From Clostridium pasteurianum BC1 (GTDB lineage Bacteria > Bacillota > Clostridia > Clostridiales > Clostridiaceae): DNA of 64,000 nucleotides. The position numbers and the translations under genes were made by a program. The notes beneath the pieces are model-generated. The model searched no databases. It was given only the letters and a program-made list of their open reading frames with translations, and was not told the origin of the DNA. This document shows positions 1 through 8,502 of the stretch, in pieces (positions within the stretch are counted from its first letter, which is position 1; each line of letters starts with the position of its first letter). The DNA lies in assembly GCF_000389635.1 (NCBI RefSeq), contig NC_021182.1, positions 4,926,708 to 4,990,707 of the forward strand, in the 5' to 3' direction.

Positions 1-1087
1 CTACCCTTATTATACCTCCAGTTATCAGCACTCTTTTCCCTTTTAAAACTTTTCTAAAAGGCTCTATTGCTGAAAAAACTTCTTGTTCCTCTGCAGCAAT
101 TACTTCTTTTGCTTTTTCTTCTAAATTCAGCTGTTTTGCCACCTCTATAAACCATTCACTTGTATTTTTTATACCCACAGGCATATTGTGAATAAAATAT
201 GGAGTACCAAACCTCTCCTTTAAAAACGTTAAAAAGTAGTCATCGTGAACATTACAAAGACTTATATTTAAAGCTGCTTCTGACAATTTTCTAAAATCAT
301 TAGGATGAGCAAAATTCGGAAAAACCCTTACTTTAAGACCTAATGTCTCTAATAATCTTATGGTCTCTACCTCGTCAGGATAGGTCAGAGAACCAAAATT
401 GAATAGGTTAACAATTTTAGATTTTTTATAATTAATTTCTTCCAATTGGAACTTTCCACTGTTTCCTTTTGTATTATCTAATAAATTTGGAGACAAATCC
501 AAATTTCTACCCACTCCATGGTAATAAGTATCATAGGCGTTAGCAACTACTTGAGATTTAATTCCCTCACAGTGCATTGGCATTATTTTTGCATTCACAG
601 TCTCTTGTGTACTTCTTACCACCTCATCAATATCATCACCAATCATACTTGGTGAACAGGTATTCATAACAATAATGGCTATTGGTTTATAACGTTTATC
701 AGCCTCCAATATGGTTTCTCTCAGTTTAGCTTCTCCTCCATTAATAACATCTTTCTCATTGAGATTAGTAGATAACCATATTAAAGGCTTAGGAACTCCA
801 CCCCTAGCTTTTGTTCCAGACCTAACTTGAAAATCCGATGAATGAATTTGTGATCCACAACCTACAGGACCATGAATTATAAATATAGTATCTGGCATTG
901 TAAGAGCCATTCCCAGTACTAAACCTAGCTGACAGGCAGTTGCCTGAGAAAAACTTCTTTTTTTATTCTTTAAGCACCCCTCTTTAGCACAACCTAATAA
1001 TTCACAAGTGCTGCCACCAAAGGCACTCCCCACAAAATTCAATCTATGTTCACGTTTAGGAGCAACTTTATTATCAAAATAGCTCAT
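1..1087 (-). CDS. Nitrogenase component-1-like subunit, beta-like (partial, runs off the window)
   Basis: The reading frame is open from the ATG at 1087 to base 1, so the C-terminus is missing. The protein has the nitrogenase component 1 / NifD-NifK fold signature. C52, C77 (in HGPVGCG) and C144 (in NTCSPSMIGDD) sit where P-cluster ligands sit in NifK, and the first interval (25 residues) matches. An additional N-terminal Cys group (C28, C33, C38) is not typical of NifK. It starts 5 bases after the stop of the upstream partner, and its SD (GGGAGG) lies inside that gene's last codons, so the pair is translationally linked. It could be a dedicated nitrogenase-like reductase (as in CfbD, Bch or Mar systems) or a NifE/NifN-like scaffold; the substrate cannot be told from here. 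Confidence 0.75.
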   Translation of the reverse strand, partial: MSYFDNKVAPKREHRLNFVGSAFGGSTCELLGCAKEGCLKNKKRSFSQATACQLGLVLGMALTMPDTIFIIHGPVGCGSQIHSSDFQVRSGTKARGGVPKPLIWLSTNLNEKDVINGGEAKLRETILEADKRYKPIAIIVMNTCSPSMIGDDIDEVVRSTQETVNAKIMPMHCEGIKSQVVANAYDTYYHGVGRNLDLSPNLLDNTKGNSGKFQLEEINYKKSKIVNLFNFGSLTYPDEVETIRLLETLGLKVRVFPNFAHPNDFRKLSEAALNISLCNVHDDYFLTFLKERFGTPYFIHNMPVGIKNTSEWFIEVAKQLNLEEKAKEVIAAEEQEVFSAIEPFRKVLKGKRVLITGGIIRV

Positions 1088-1092
1088 TTAAT

Positions 1093-2430
1093 CTACCTCC
1101 CTGTAAAGATAACATCTAATAAATCTTCCACTAAATGCAGCCCGCCATTATATCCTGCGTATCCTCTGTCTAATATTGCTCTATTTAATATTGGATAACT
1201 TACACTTAATATTTTTGCACCAACTTTATTAGCAAAATCTTTTTCCCAAGAACTACCTAGTATAAATAGAGGTGAAAGAGCATCATGGTATTTTTCAGAT
1301 TTTTGCACTTCAATAATATTTGTTAAATGCTCTTCAATTTTTGAAGCATCTGTTTGATATATTAATTTAATTTCTTTATCAACATTAAGCTTTTCAAATC
1401 TATCATTTAAAACTGCTTTCTGATTATCATCAAGTTCATCTGTTATTACTGAAAATTTAGGTATCCATCCCAAATCTTCATATAAAAATTTTGTTATTGA
1501 TAGGGTATTATTTGCATTTCCTACAACTATAGCATAATGTTGAAAATCCGAATCTGCATATACATCCGATATTCTTTCAATATACTTATAATAATTTTCA
1601 TTTTCCTGCTTTATTAAAGCTTCCACTTTTTTATTATCTATCTCTAATAGCTTAGAAATATCTCTTAAAAATTCTGCTGTAGCTGTGGGGCCTATTGGAA
1701 TCTCACTAACATAATAAGGTATGCCATGCTTTTCCTTAAAACTTTCTGCAACACTAATTCCATAGGTCCTTGATAAAACAATATTTAATAATGCTCCTGA
1801 TGCATTTCTTAAATTATTTATGGTTTGATCATTAGTAAAAAAAGTATTTACTTCTAGTCCCAGCTTCTCTAATAATCTTTTAATTTCAACTAAATCCCCT
1901 CTAAAAAAAGGATCACTAGCTGGAATTAATCCAAAAATATTTACTAAATTTTTTCTTTTCTTTGTGTTTTCATTTGAGTAGTCATTAAATAATTTTTCTA
2001 ATACTCCTTCATACCCATTATATGAATTTCCTCTAAATCCCCCTGTTTCTATTGATAATATAGGAATTTTTGAATCTTTAAAATTTCTAAGAACTGCTTC
2101 CACATCGTCTCCAATTATTTCTGTCATACATCCAGTTGTCACTAAAAATAAATCTGCATCAATCATTTCCAGAGTGGTTTCTATCTGCTCATTTAATCTG
2201 GAAGATCCTCCAAACACAATATCATTTTCAGTTATACCTGAAGTAGGCACTGAACTGCCTCCACAGTATCCCGATCCCCAAAATCCGCTGCCTCCCATAT
2301 ATGCACCAAAAAGATTTGCTCCACACCCGGATGTAGCATGAACTATTGGAACTACTCTTGGTAATGCACTAATAGTACTTAAAGCACCACCAAGAGCACA
2401 GGAAAACCTAGGCCTTTCAATATATGTCAT
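1093..2430 (-). CDS. Nitrogenase component-1-like subunit, alpha-like
   Basis: 445 residues of the oxidoreductase/nitrogenase component 1 family. C11, C36 (SGCG) and C101 (TTGCMTEIIGDD) have intervals of 25 and 65 residues, close to the P-cluster ligand spacing of NifD. The N-terminus is about 50 residues shorter than NifD. No Cys is seen in the segment aligned with the FeMo-cofactor Cys of NifD (NLRNASGALLNIV), so it is unlikely to be a true MoFe protein. It is first in a leftward operon with the second subunit, and no NifH-like reductase is encoded upstream; one may follow beyond base 1. Expression probably starts at the promoter at 2676-2704 and passes a leader terminator at 2572-2638. Function is inferred only to the family level. 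Confidence 0.8.
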   Translation of the reverse strand: MTYIERPRFSCALGGALSTISALPRVVPIVHATSGCGANLFGAYMGGSGFWGSGYCGGSSVPTSGITENDIVFGGSSRLNEQIETTLEMIDADLFLVTTGCMTEIIGDDVEAVLRNFKDSKIPILSIETGGFRGNSYNGYEGVLEKLFNDYSNENTKKRKNLVNIFGLIPASDPFFRGDLVEIKRLLEKLGLEVNTFFTNDQTINNLRNASGALLNIVLSRTYGISVAESFKEKHGIPYYVSEIPIGPTATAEFLRDISKLLEIDNKKVEALIKQENENYYKYIERISDVYADSDFQHYAIVVGNANNTLSITKFLYEDLGWIPKFSVITDELDDNQKAVLNDRFEKLNVDKEIKLIYQTDASKIEEHLTNIIEVQKSEKYHDALSPLFILGSSWEKDFANKVGAKILSVSYPILNRAILDRGYAGYNGGLHLVEDLLDVIFTGR

Positions 2431-2571
2431 TTACATATCCCCCCAATTTATAGTCTTTAACTAAATTAAAAATCTGTAATTTATTTCCCAATATACTATT
2501 TTTAATATGTTTAATGTAAAACCTTTACATTATATAGTTAGTATTTTTTATGGGATAACAATACTTTATTC

Positions 2572-2638
2572 TAAAAATAAAAAAACTAGAAACCTCACTA
2601 AGTCAAATTTAGTGAGAATCTAGTCTCCAGTTTTCTGG
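2572..2638 (-). terminator. Leader terminator upstream of the nitrogenase-like pair
   Basis: On the minus strand an ACTAGA...CTCACTAA / TTAGTGAG...TCTAGT stem (2585-2624) is followed by a T-rich tract, as in an intrinsic terminator. A small CCAG-AAAA-CTGG hairpin (2627-2638) precedes it. It lies about 80-100 nt after the predicted start of the nitrogenase-like transcript and about 150 nt before its first gene. No other minus-strand gene needs it except a 35-codon ORF, so transcription attenuation is the likely role. The inducing signal is unknown. Confidence 0.6.
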
Positions 2639-2658
2639 TTAACAATTATGAATGCCCC

Positions 2659-2704
2659 ATTATACCAATATGTTTATTATATGTTGGTATAATAATTTTG
2701 TCAA
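2659..2704 (-). promoter_or_regulatory. Consensus promoter with overlapping palindromic operator
   Basis: The minus strand has TTGACA (2699-2704), a 17-bp spacer and TATAAT (2676-2681), a perfect sigma-A promoter. A 15-bp inverted repeat (2659-2673 and 2679-2693, 13 of 15 positions matching, core ATTATACCAA) is centred on the -10 box. A dimeric repressor bound there would block the promoter. The regulator is not identified. Confidence 0.7.
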
Positions 2705-2785
2705 TAAATCTTTTATATTCTACAAAAGATTTTTAATAAATTTATCACATTTTATTTCTTTTTATTTTGCTCTTTTCAATCATCA

Positions 2786-2893
2786 TCATAAGAAGTTTAT
2801 CCTTATTACATTGCCAGTTTCTGCACCACTCTTAATACCTATGCCTTTTTCAGCCAGCTTATTATTTCCTTCTTTCAGTAATTTACCAAGCAT
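2786..2893 (-). CDS. Small ORF, 35 codons, unknown
   Basis: ATG at 2893 follows a strong SD (AAGGAGG) by 6 bases and the frame runs 35 codons to TGA. The product starts MLGKLLKEGNN and has no family I recognise. It lies between the LysR control region and the nitrogenase-like promoter, reading toward the latter. It could be a true small protein, a leader peptide, or the 5' remnant of a decayed gene. Confidence 0.35.
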   Translation of the reverse strand: MLGKLLKEGNNKLAEKGIGIKSGAETGNVIRINFL

Positions 2894-2924
2894 AAAATAC
2901 CTCCTTGTTTAATTCCATTATAAG

Positions 2925-2973
2925 ATGATCATAATCGTTAATTATCTTAAATTTTTTTATCAATTATGATCAT
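2925..2973. promoter_or_regulatory. Inverted repeat in the LysR divergent control region
   Basis: Perfect 11-bp arms (ATGATCATAAT at 2925-2935, its complement at 2963-2973), each holding the palindrome ATGATCAT. They flank the intergenic middle between the LysR gene and the leftward small ORF. The right arm lies near the -35 region for a TATAAT at 2989-2994 serving the LysR gene. The placement fits autoregulatory LysR binding. Confidence 0.5.
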
Positions 2974-3044
2974 ATCTAAATTATATGTTATAATACATAA
3001 TAAATAAAATTGATAATATTTATACTATACATGAGGTGAAATTC

Positions 3045-3740
3045 ATGGCACTTTCTCAAATAGAAGTCTTTATTAAGGTCATTGAAAATAGAAGTTTTAC
3101 AAAAGCTGGAGAAGAACTACATATGAGTCAATCTGCTGTTAGTCATTCTATTGCACTTATGGAAGAGGAACTTGGTTTGCCATTGATTATACGTGATAAA
3201 AAACAGGGAGTAATGGTATCTGATTTTGGGGCACGTGTTTTAATAGCAGCTAGAAATATTTTAAAAGAGGTATCTCAAATTAAACAGGCAGCAGCTATGG
3301 AAAAAGGTCTTGATATAGGAACTATTAGAATTGGCAGTTTCCCAAGTGCTACTGCTCGCTTGCTACCCAAAATAATTTCTAGATTTAAAAAACAATATTC
3401 TGGTATAGATATTCTACTATTTGATGGGGATAATCAAGAAGTTTCAGAATGGCTTTCCAATGGAGTTATTGACATAAGTTTTACAGCCAAATTAGAAAAA
3501 TCTAATAACATAATTCCTTTAACCAAGGACAAAATCTTTGCAGTTTTACCAAAAAATCATCCGCTGCTAGAACTTCAATCAATTCCCATTTCAGAATTCT
3601 CAGATATTCCATTTATCATGCCCAAAAGTGGTTGTGAACCTCTTATTATGGGAATTTTTAATAGTGAAGGGCTGTCTCCATCTGTGCAAAAATTTATTTT
3701 AATGAGTCAACAATTGTTTGGATTAGGAGAAAATTTATAG
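3045..3740 (+). pseudogene. LysR-family regulator, C-terminally truncated
   Basis: The N-terminal winged HTH is intact (FIKVIENRSFTKAGEELHMS, then QSAVSHSIALMEEELG) and is followed by the start of the periplasmic-binding-like effector domain. The ATG at 3045 has a well-placed GAGGTG; a GTG at 3036 lies inside that SD. The protein is about 231 residues instead of the usual 290-300 and stops just after the second half of the effector domain begins. The sequence after the stop contains further stops and no complete effector domain, so this is probably a decayed gene, though a truncated DNA-binding protein could still act. It is divergent from the nitrogenase-like operon, which it may once have controlled. 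Confidence 0.6.
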
Positions 3741-3846
3741 CAAAAGAACTTATTTTCCAGCATTATAAATCATTAAGTATTTCTTTTAAAATCAGAACTC
3801 TCTTTACATGTAATAGTATTGCCAATATACATACTAAAGGTATTAA

Positions 3847-3888
3847 TAAAAAAAGGCTTAACTGCTTTTTTAGTTAATGAACAATATA
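3847..3888 (+). terminator. Terminator-like hairpin with repeated flank
   Basis: AAAAAAAGGC...GCTTTTTT forms a weak hairpin after the LysR remnant. The flank AGTTAATGAACAATAT recurs, with one change, next to another terminator at 21657-21697. The rest of 3741-4019 shows no gene. Confidence 0.45.
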
Positions 3889-4019
3889 AAAAGATTGCTC
3901 ATCAATTGCTGTACAGATAGCCTATTCTTTTATATATTTTGGTTATTTAATTAAATATTTATAATTGTTTATGCTATTTATTTGGTTTACTTGGCTTACA
4001 TTGAACCTTTTTAGCTTTT

Positions 4020-4601
4020 CTAAGAATTTATCTTGATTCCTTCAAATACATAGTTTATCAAGTTTCTTACAAAAATATCATCAAGTACTTCTCCAGTTAT
4101 CAATAATCTATAGAATACAGGCCCCCAAATTAAATCAATACTTAATTCCATATTCAGGTCTTTTCTTAATTCTCCTCTTGAAATTCCACGCTCTAAAATT
4201 TGTTTTGAAATACTTCGGCGAGGCTTAAAATATGCTTTACGATATATATCAGCGAGCTTTGGATCAAACTGTCCTTCAGCTATTATTTCAGTAATTACAT
4301 TTCCCTTTCTGCTCATTAGAAATTTTACAAAATTATTGACTTGAATGAACATATCATCAATAGTTGACCCTGTATCAGGTATTGGAAGCTTCACATTAGT
4401 AGCATTTAAGAAACCATCTATAACAACAGCAGCTTTATTTGGCCACCATTTATAAATAGTAGCTTTGCTAACTCCAGCTCTTTCAGCAATCTTTTCAACG
4501 GTTACTGCTCCAAATCCATTTTCTATTAATAAATCATATGACGCATTAAGAATATCTGTTTTTGTTTTTTCACTACGAGGGCGTCCTAATTTTTTATCCA
4601 T
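4020..4601 (-). CDS. TetR/AcrR-family repressor
   Basis: 193 residues. The N-terminal TetR HTH (residues about 14-60) includes VTVEKIAERAGVSKATIYKW. The C-terminal ligand domain is typical of exporter-linked TetR proteins. It is divergently transcribed from the flavoprotein/MFS/nitroreductase operon, with palindromes between. The likely role is repression of that operon and of its own gene until a toxic compound binds. The inducer is unknown. Confidence 0.85.
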   Translation of the reverse strand: MDKKLGRPRSEKTKTDILNASYDLLIENGFGAVTVEKIAERAGVSKATIYKWWPNKAAVVIDGFLNATNVKLPIPDTGSTIDDMFIQVNNFVKFLMSRKGNVITEIIAEGQFDPKLADIYRKAYFKPRRSISKQILERGISRGELRKDLNMELSIDLIWGPVFYRLLITGEVLDDIFVRNLINYVFEGIKINS

Positions 4602-4639
4602 TGTAAATTATACCTCCTGTTATATTAAAAATGTATTTT

Positions 4640-4740
4640 AAAACTATACGTATATTATATATTAAAAAAACAAAAAAATATACTTTACAATACTAAACGT
4701 TTAGTATATTATATATATAAACTATACGTTTAGTATTGTC
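4640..4740. promoter_or_regulatory. TetR-type operators and promoter of the flavoprotein-MFS operon
   Basis: A perfect 18-bp palindrome ATACTAAACGTTTAGTAT occupies 4690-4707. A near-copy lies at 4719-4736 and a weaker one (ACTATACGTAT) around 4642-4653. On the plus strand TTTACA (4684-4689), 17 bp, TATTAT (4707-4712) forms a promoter whose spacer is the perfect operator. Confidence 0.7.
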
Positions 4741-4801
4741 TACAGGAAATTGAAATTATTATAGTGTAAAAAAATCAAGGTTATAAAGGGAGGAATTTTT
4801 A

Positions 4802-5437
4802 ATGAAAGTTGTAGCTTTTAATGGAAGTCCTGCTAAAGCAGGAAATACCTATCATGGAATAAAAATAGTTATTGATGAACTTGAAAAAGAAGGTATAGAA
4901 ACAGAAATAATTCATGTAGGAAATAAGTCTATTAGAGGATGTATTGCTTGTAAAAATTGTACAAAAAATAAAAATGGAAAGTGTGTTATTACTACTGATC
5001 CAGTTAATGAATGGATTGAAAAGATGAAAGAAGCTGATGGAATAATTTTAGGGTCCCCTGTTCACTATTCATCCATTGCTGGAGCAATGAAATCATTTTT
5101 AGATAGAGCTTTTCGTGTGGCAGAAGCCAATGATAGCATGTTAAGACATAAGGTTGGTGCAGCAGTTGTAGCAGTAAGACGTGCAGGTGGAATTCCAACC
5201 TTCGATCAGTTAAATAACTATATTAATCATTCTGAAATGCTTATACCAACTTCAAATTATTGGAATGTTATTAACGGGACAGCACCAGGGGAGGCAATGC
5301 AGGATGAAGAAGGGATTCAAATAATGAGGATACTTGGTAAAAATATGGCATGGCTTATGAAGCTTATTGAAAATGGTGAAGGAATTGTAAAGAAGCCTGA
5401 AATGGAAACAAAAATATTTACTAATTTTATTCGTTAA
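4802..5437 (+). CDS. Flavodoxin-fold iron-sulfur flavoprotein / NAD(P)H-dependent FMN reductase
   Basis: 211 residues. The N-terminal FMN-binding loop is FNGSPAKAGNT and the second flavin loop is GSPVHYSSIAGAMKSFLDR. A cysteine cluster GCIACKNC...GKC (about residues 46-62) matches the compact Cys motif of clostridial iron-sulfur flavoproteins. It opens an operon with an MFS transporter 14 bp downstream and a ferredoxin-nitroreductase, under TetR-type operators. A redox detoxification role is inferred. Confidence 0.8.
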   Translation: MKVVAFNGSPAKAGNTYHGIKIVIDELEKEGIETEIIHVGNKSIRGCIACKNCTKNKNGKCVITTDPVNEWIEKMKEADGIILGSPVHYSSIAGAMKSFLDRAFRVAEANDSMLRHKVGAAVVAVRRAGGIPTFDQLNNYINHSEMLIPTSNYWNVINGTAPGEAMQDEEGIQIMRILGKNMAWLMKLIENGEGIVKKPEMETKIFTNFIR

Positions 5438-5451
5438 AGGGGTGGAGTATT

Positions 5452-6636
5452 ATGGAAAGCTTAAATAATAATTTTGTGGAAAATAAACCTGTACTAAATA
5501 ATTTATTGATTATGGTTATGGCTATAGCTTGTGGGCTCACTGTAGCAAACTTATATTATATACAGCCATTGCTGGCAGATATAGCTAAGACATTTAATGT
5601 CAGTGAAACTAGTGTGGGCTTTGCAGCAATGCTTACACAAATAGGATATGCAGTTGGGATGATATTTATATTACCCCTTGGAGACATAAAAGAAAGAAGA
5701 AATTTAATAACTATAATGCTTTTATTTTCAATACTATCTCTTATAAGTATGTTTTTCTCTCATAATATATTAATGGTTATAATTTCTTCTTTTGCAGTTG
5801 GATTTACTTCAATTATTCCTCAGCTTATTATACCTTTGGCTGCTCAGTTATCAGATCCAAAGGAGAGAGGTAAAATAATAGGCACAGTAATGAGTGGTTT
5901 ATTAATTGGTATATTAGTATCACGTACTTTTAGCGGTATTTTGGGTGGATACTTAGGATGGAGAATAGTATATATTATTGCAGCAATTATGATGATAATT
6001 CTTATGATAGCTTTAAGAAAACTAATACCAGTAAGTAAACCTGTTTCTAACATTAAATATACTGAATTATTAAAATCAATGTTTCATTTAATAAAAAAGG
6101 AACCTGTTTTAAGAGAAGCTTCTATTAATGGAGCCCTGATGTTTGCAGCTTTCAGTGCATTCTGGACATCACTTATATTTTTACTTGGAAGCTCTCATTA
6201 CAACATGGGCCCCCAGGCAGCGGGTTTATTTGGATTAGTTGGAGTCAGCGGTGCTTTGGCAGCTCCTTTAGTTGGAAAAACGGCTGATAAGAAAGGTTCT
6301 AGATTTGTTATAGGAATATGTTTAGTTGTTATAATAATTTCTTATATATTCTTTCTTCTATTTGGATTTAAAGTATGGGGATTGATTTTAGGAGTTATAT
6401 TACTTGATTTAGGAGCCCAATCAGGTAATGTTTCCAATCAAACCAGAGTGCATTCTTTAAATGAAGAAATGCGTAACAGAATTAATACTGTGTATATGGT
6501 AAGCTTTTTTCTAGGAGGAGCATTGGGTTCTTTTCTAGGATCTTATAGTTACGCACACTTTGGATGGTATGGAGTTTGTATTTTTGGAATAGCAACTCAA
6601 ATTATAGCAGCTATTGTTCATAAAACTGCAAAATAA
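5452..6636 (+). CDS. Major facilitator superfamily efflux transporter
   Basis: 394 residues with about 12 hydrophobic segments. The cytoplasmic loop after TM2 (LPLGDIKERRNLI) carries the MFS loop motif. The N-terminal segment GLTVANLYYIQPLLADIAKTF is typical of the DHA1-like drug efflux group. It follows the flavoprotein by 14 bp with its own GGGGTGG SD, and sits under the divergent TetR repressor. Export of a xenobiotic is the likely role; the substrate is unknown. Confidence 0.8.
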   Translation: MESLNNNFVENKPVLNNLLIMVMAIACGLTVANLYYIQPLLADIAKTFNVSETSVGFAAMLTQIGYAVGMIFILPLGDIKERRNLITIMLLFSILSLISMFFSHNILMVIISSFAVGFTSIIPQLIIPLAAQLSDPKERGKIIGTVMSGLLIGILVSRTFSGILGGYLGWRIVYIIAAIMMIILMIALRKLIPVSKPVSNIKYTELLKSMFHLIKKEPVLREASINGALMFAAFSAFWTSLIFLLGSSHYNMGPQAAGLFGLVGVSGALAAPLVGKTADKKGSRFVIGICLVVIIISYIFFLLFGFKVWGLILGVILLDLGAQSGNVSNQTRVHSLNEEMRNRINTVYMVSFFLGGALGSFLGSYSYAHFGWYGVCIFGIATQIIAAIVHKTAK

Positions 6637-6686
6637 TTTTATTGATTTAAATTTCATCAGAGATTATTATTGGGAGGAATAAGAAA

Positions 6687-7480
6687 ATGAATTTAATAAA
6701 TGTAGATAAAGAGAAATGTATCAAATGCGGAATTTGTGTAAAGGAGTGCCCCGTGCAAGTATTGAGAATTGGGGAAAATGGCCCAGAAGATATTTGCCCC
6801 GAAAAATGTATTGCCTGTGGGCATTGTGTAGCTGTCTGTCCAAGAGAAGCTATGGATAATGTAAAAACACCCTTAGTCAATCAAAAAAGTTTCCAAAATT
6901 AAGTCCTGAAGAAGCAGAAAATTTTCTTCGTTCAAGACGTTCAATACGATCTTATAAAGAAACTTCAGTTCCAAGAGAAAAGTTAGTAGAGCTTGTTAAT
7001 ATTGCCCATTTTGCTCCTAGTGGACATAATCTACAAGGCGTATCCTATATTATCATAGATGATAGAAAAATACTTGATAAAGCTGTTAAAATTACTGCCG
7101 AGGAATTAAAAAATGATAAAGTTTTGAGTGAAAAATTTGATGATTTTATTAAAGGGTATACTGAAAAGGGAGTAGATACTATTTTAAGAGGAGCACCTAG
7201 TCTTGTTCTGGCAATTGCGGATGCAGATTTCCCAAGAGGGAGAGAAAACACCATTTTTTCACTGGCATATATGGAGCTGTATGCACCAACTCTTGGATTA
7301 GGCTCATGCTGGGCAGGTGTATTTGAAAGGATTGCTCTTAAAGACAATTCTCCAATGCTTGAGTTATTTAATATACCTAAAGGTAAAAAAATAACTGGAG
7401 CTGTTATGGTAGGCTACCCAAAATATAATTATCCTAGATTAGTAGAGAGAAGCCCATTGAAATTTGATTTTTTATCATAA
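6687..7480 (+). pseudogene. Ferredoxin-nitroreductase fusion, frameshifted in an A-run
   Basis: The first frame (6687-6902) holds two 4Fe-4S motifs: CIKCGICVKECP and CIACGHCVAVCP. The -1 frame continues without a stop from the six-A run near 6885 to 7480. It encodes a nitroreductase domain (RRSIRSYKETSVPREKL, then PSGHNLQGV, GLGSCWAG and VGYPKY). Adding one A restores a single protein of about 264 residues, the normal size for ferredoxin-linked nitroreductases. It is last in the TetR-controlled operon. It may be a real mutation, a homopolymer sequencing error, or -1 slippage on the A-run. Any of the three leaves a 71-residue ferredoxin as the default product. Confidence 0.75.
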
Positions 7481-7503
7481 ATAATTAATATAATTATCAT
7501 TAA

Positions 7504-7553
7504 AATAAAGACAAAGTAAAATAAAAAAACATTTTTACTTTGTCTTTATTTTT
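7504..7553. terminator. Bidirectional intrinsic terminator
   Basis: AATAAAGACAAAGTAAAA pairs with TTTTACTTTGTCTTTATT and is flanked by A and T runs. It ends the nitroreductase operon and may also serve the minus strand. Confidence 0.8.
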
Positions 7554-7750
7554 TAACCTAAATTGGACTGCAAAAAAACTTCTTTCTTCTGCTCTTCTAT
7601 AATTACTATATATCTTAAAGTTTGAGATTTTGAACAATGATTGAATATATCCATAAGTAACTCCAAAGATGTACCATTTTGATATGCATGATAACCAAAA
7701 GTATTACGTAATGTATCTATAGTTATAATCATTAACAAGTAAATAAGCAA
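7553..7750 (-). pseudogene. Tyrosine recombinase (phage-type integrase) C-terminal remnant
   Basis: Only about 65 codons remain. TLRNTFGYHAYQNG, DIFNHCSKSQ and TLRYI match the catalytic box II region of integrases, with the Arg, second His and the Tyr. The first catalytic His is replaced (IDTLR instead of THTLR). No N-terminal part is visible upstream at 7751-7989. It is probably the relic of the integrase that brought in the tRNA-Thr-linked DNA to its right. Confidence 0.7.
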
Positions 7751-7989
7751 TATATACGTTGTTTACATAGAAATGACTATATATATAAATAAAAGTTTCT
7801 TGTTGTATATAAGGGTAGTATAAGAATCCTTGTTAGATAGTAAAAGTGAGTTTCCATAATATAGTATTTACTTTCTGTAGTACGTATAAAGAAAAACCCG
7901 AAATATCAACGCTTTGATCAATTTATCAAATTATAAAAATATATCACCGGCAAGTTAACGAAAAAAATGGTAATAATTTAATATTTTTT

Positions 7990-8502
7990 TTATTCAAGAC
8001 CGTTATATTTATCTGTATCATATTTTAATAATAGCTGTGTTAAATGCTCGGCATGCCCCTTTTCTTCATTAATTATTGAATACAATGCATAACGGACATC
8101 ATTATAGGGGATACTAGCTAACTGCTGTTCATATAGGATAACAGCTTCAAATTCGCCTTTTATGTCGTCTCTTACATTATTTAAGATTATCTGTTTATCG
8201 TAGTTTGGTGTATATGTTTGCATAGGTGACTTAGGGCCTAATTTATTGCCAATATGATCTTTATATGCTTGATATTGTAATGGGTCATATTTACGAAGCA
8301 ATGAAAGAATCATACCATAGTGTTTTTTTTCATCTCCCATGATACTTTTCCAAGCTGCATTAATGTCTTCCATGTTTGAATTTGCAATATGGTCAGCGTA
8401 ACCGTTTATCGCATCAATTTCAGCTATTAATATCTCCCTTAATTTATTTGTATTACGTATCGCAATTCCTTGTGGTTGGCCATATGGATTAGTGTAACTC
8501 AT
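7990..8502 (-). CDS. Ferritin-like / rubrerythrin-type diiron protein
   Basis: 170 residues with a GAGG-type SD before the ATG. Two internal halves each carry Glu and ExxH elements: ILIAEIDAINGY with DEKKHY, and GEFEAVILYEQQ with NEEKGHAEH. That is the four-helix diiron pattern. There is no rubredoxin domain, so it is a stand-alone ferritin-like protein. Peroxide/oxygen protection or iron binding is inferred. It lies between the integrase remnant and the first tRNA-Thr fragment. Confidence 0.7.
   Translation of the reverse strand: MSYTNPYGQPQGIAIRNTNKLREILIAEIDAINGYADHIANSNMEDINAAWKSIMGDEKKHYGMILSLLRKYDPLQYQAYKDHIGNKLGPKSPMQTYTPNYDKQIILNNVRDDIKGEFEAVILYEQQLASIPYNDVRYALYSIINEEKGHAEHLTQLLLKYDTDKYNGLE

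Noticed and set aside
1..2430. Canonical nitrogen-fixation nifDK or nifEN
   Set aside because: The alpha-like chain is short and lacks the expected cofactor Cys, and no nif neighbours are visible; kept at nitrogenase-like.
2652..2912. 86-codon plus-strand ORF upstream of the LysR gene
   Set aside because: It has no SD, low-complexity Phe/His-rich content, and covers the minus-strand promoter, operator and small ORF.
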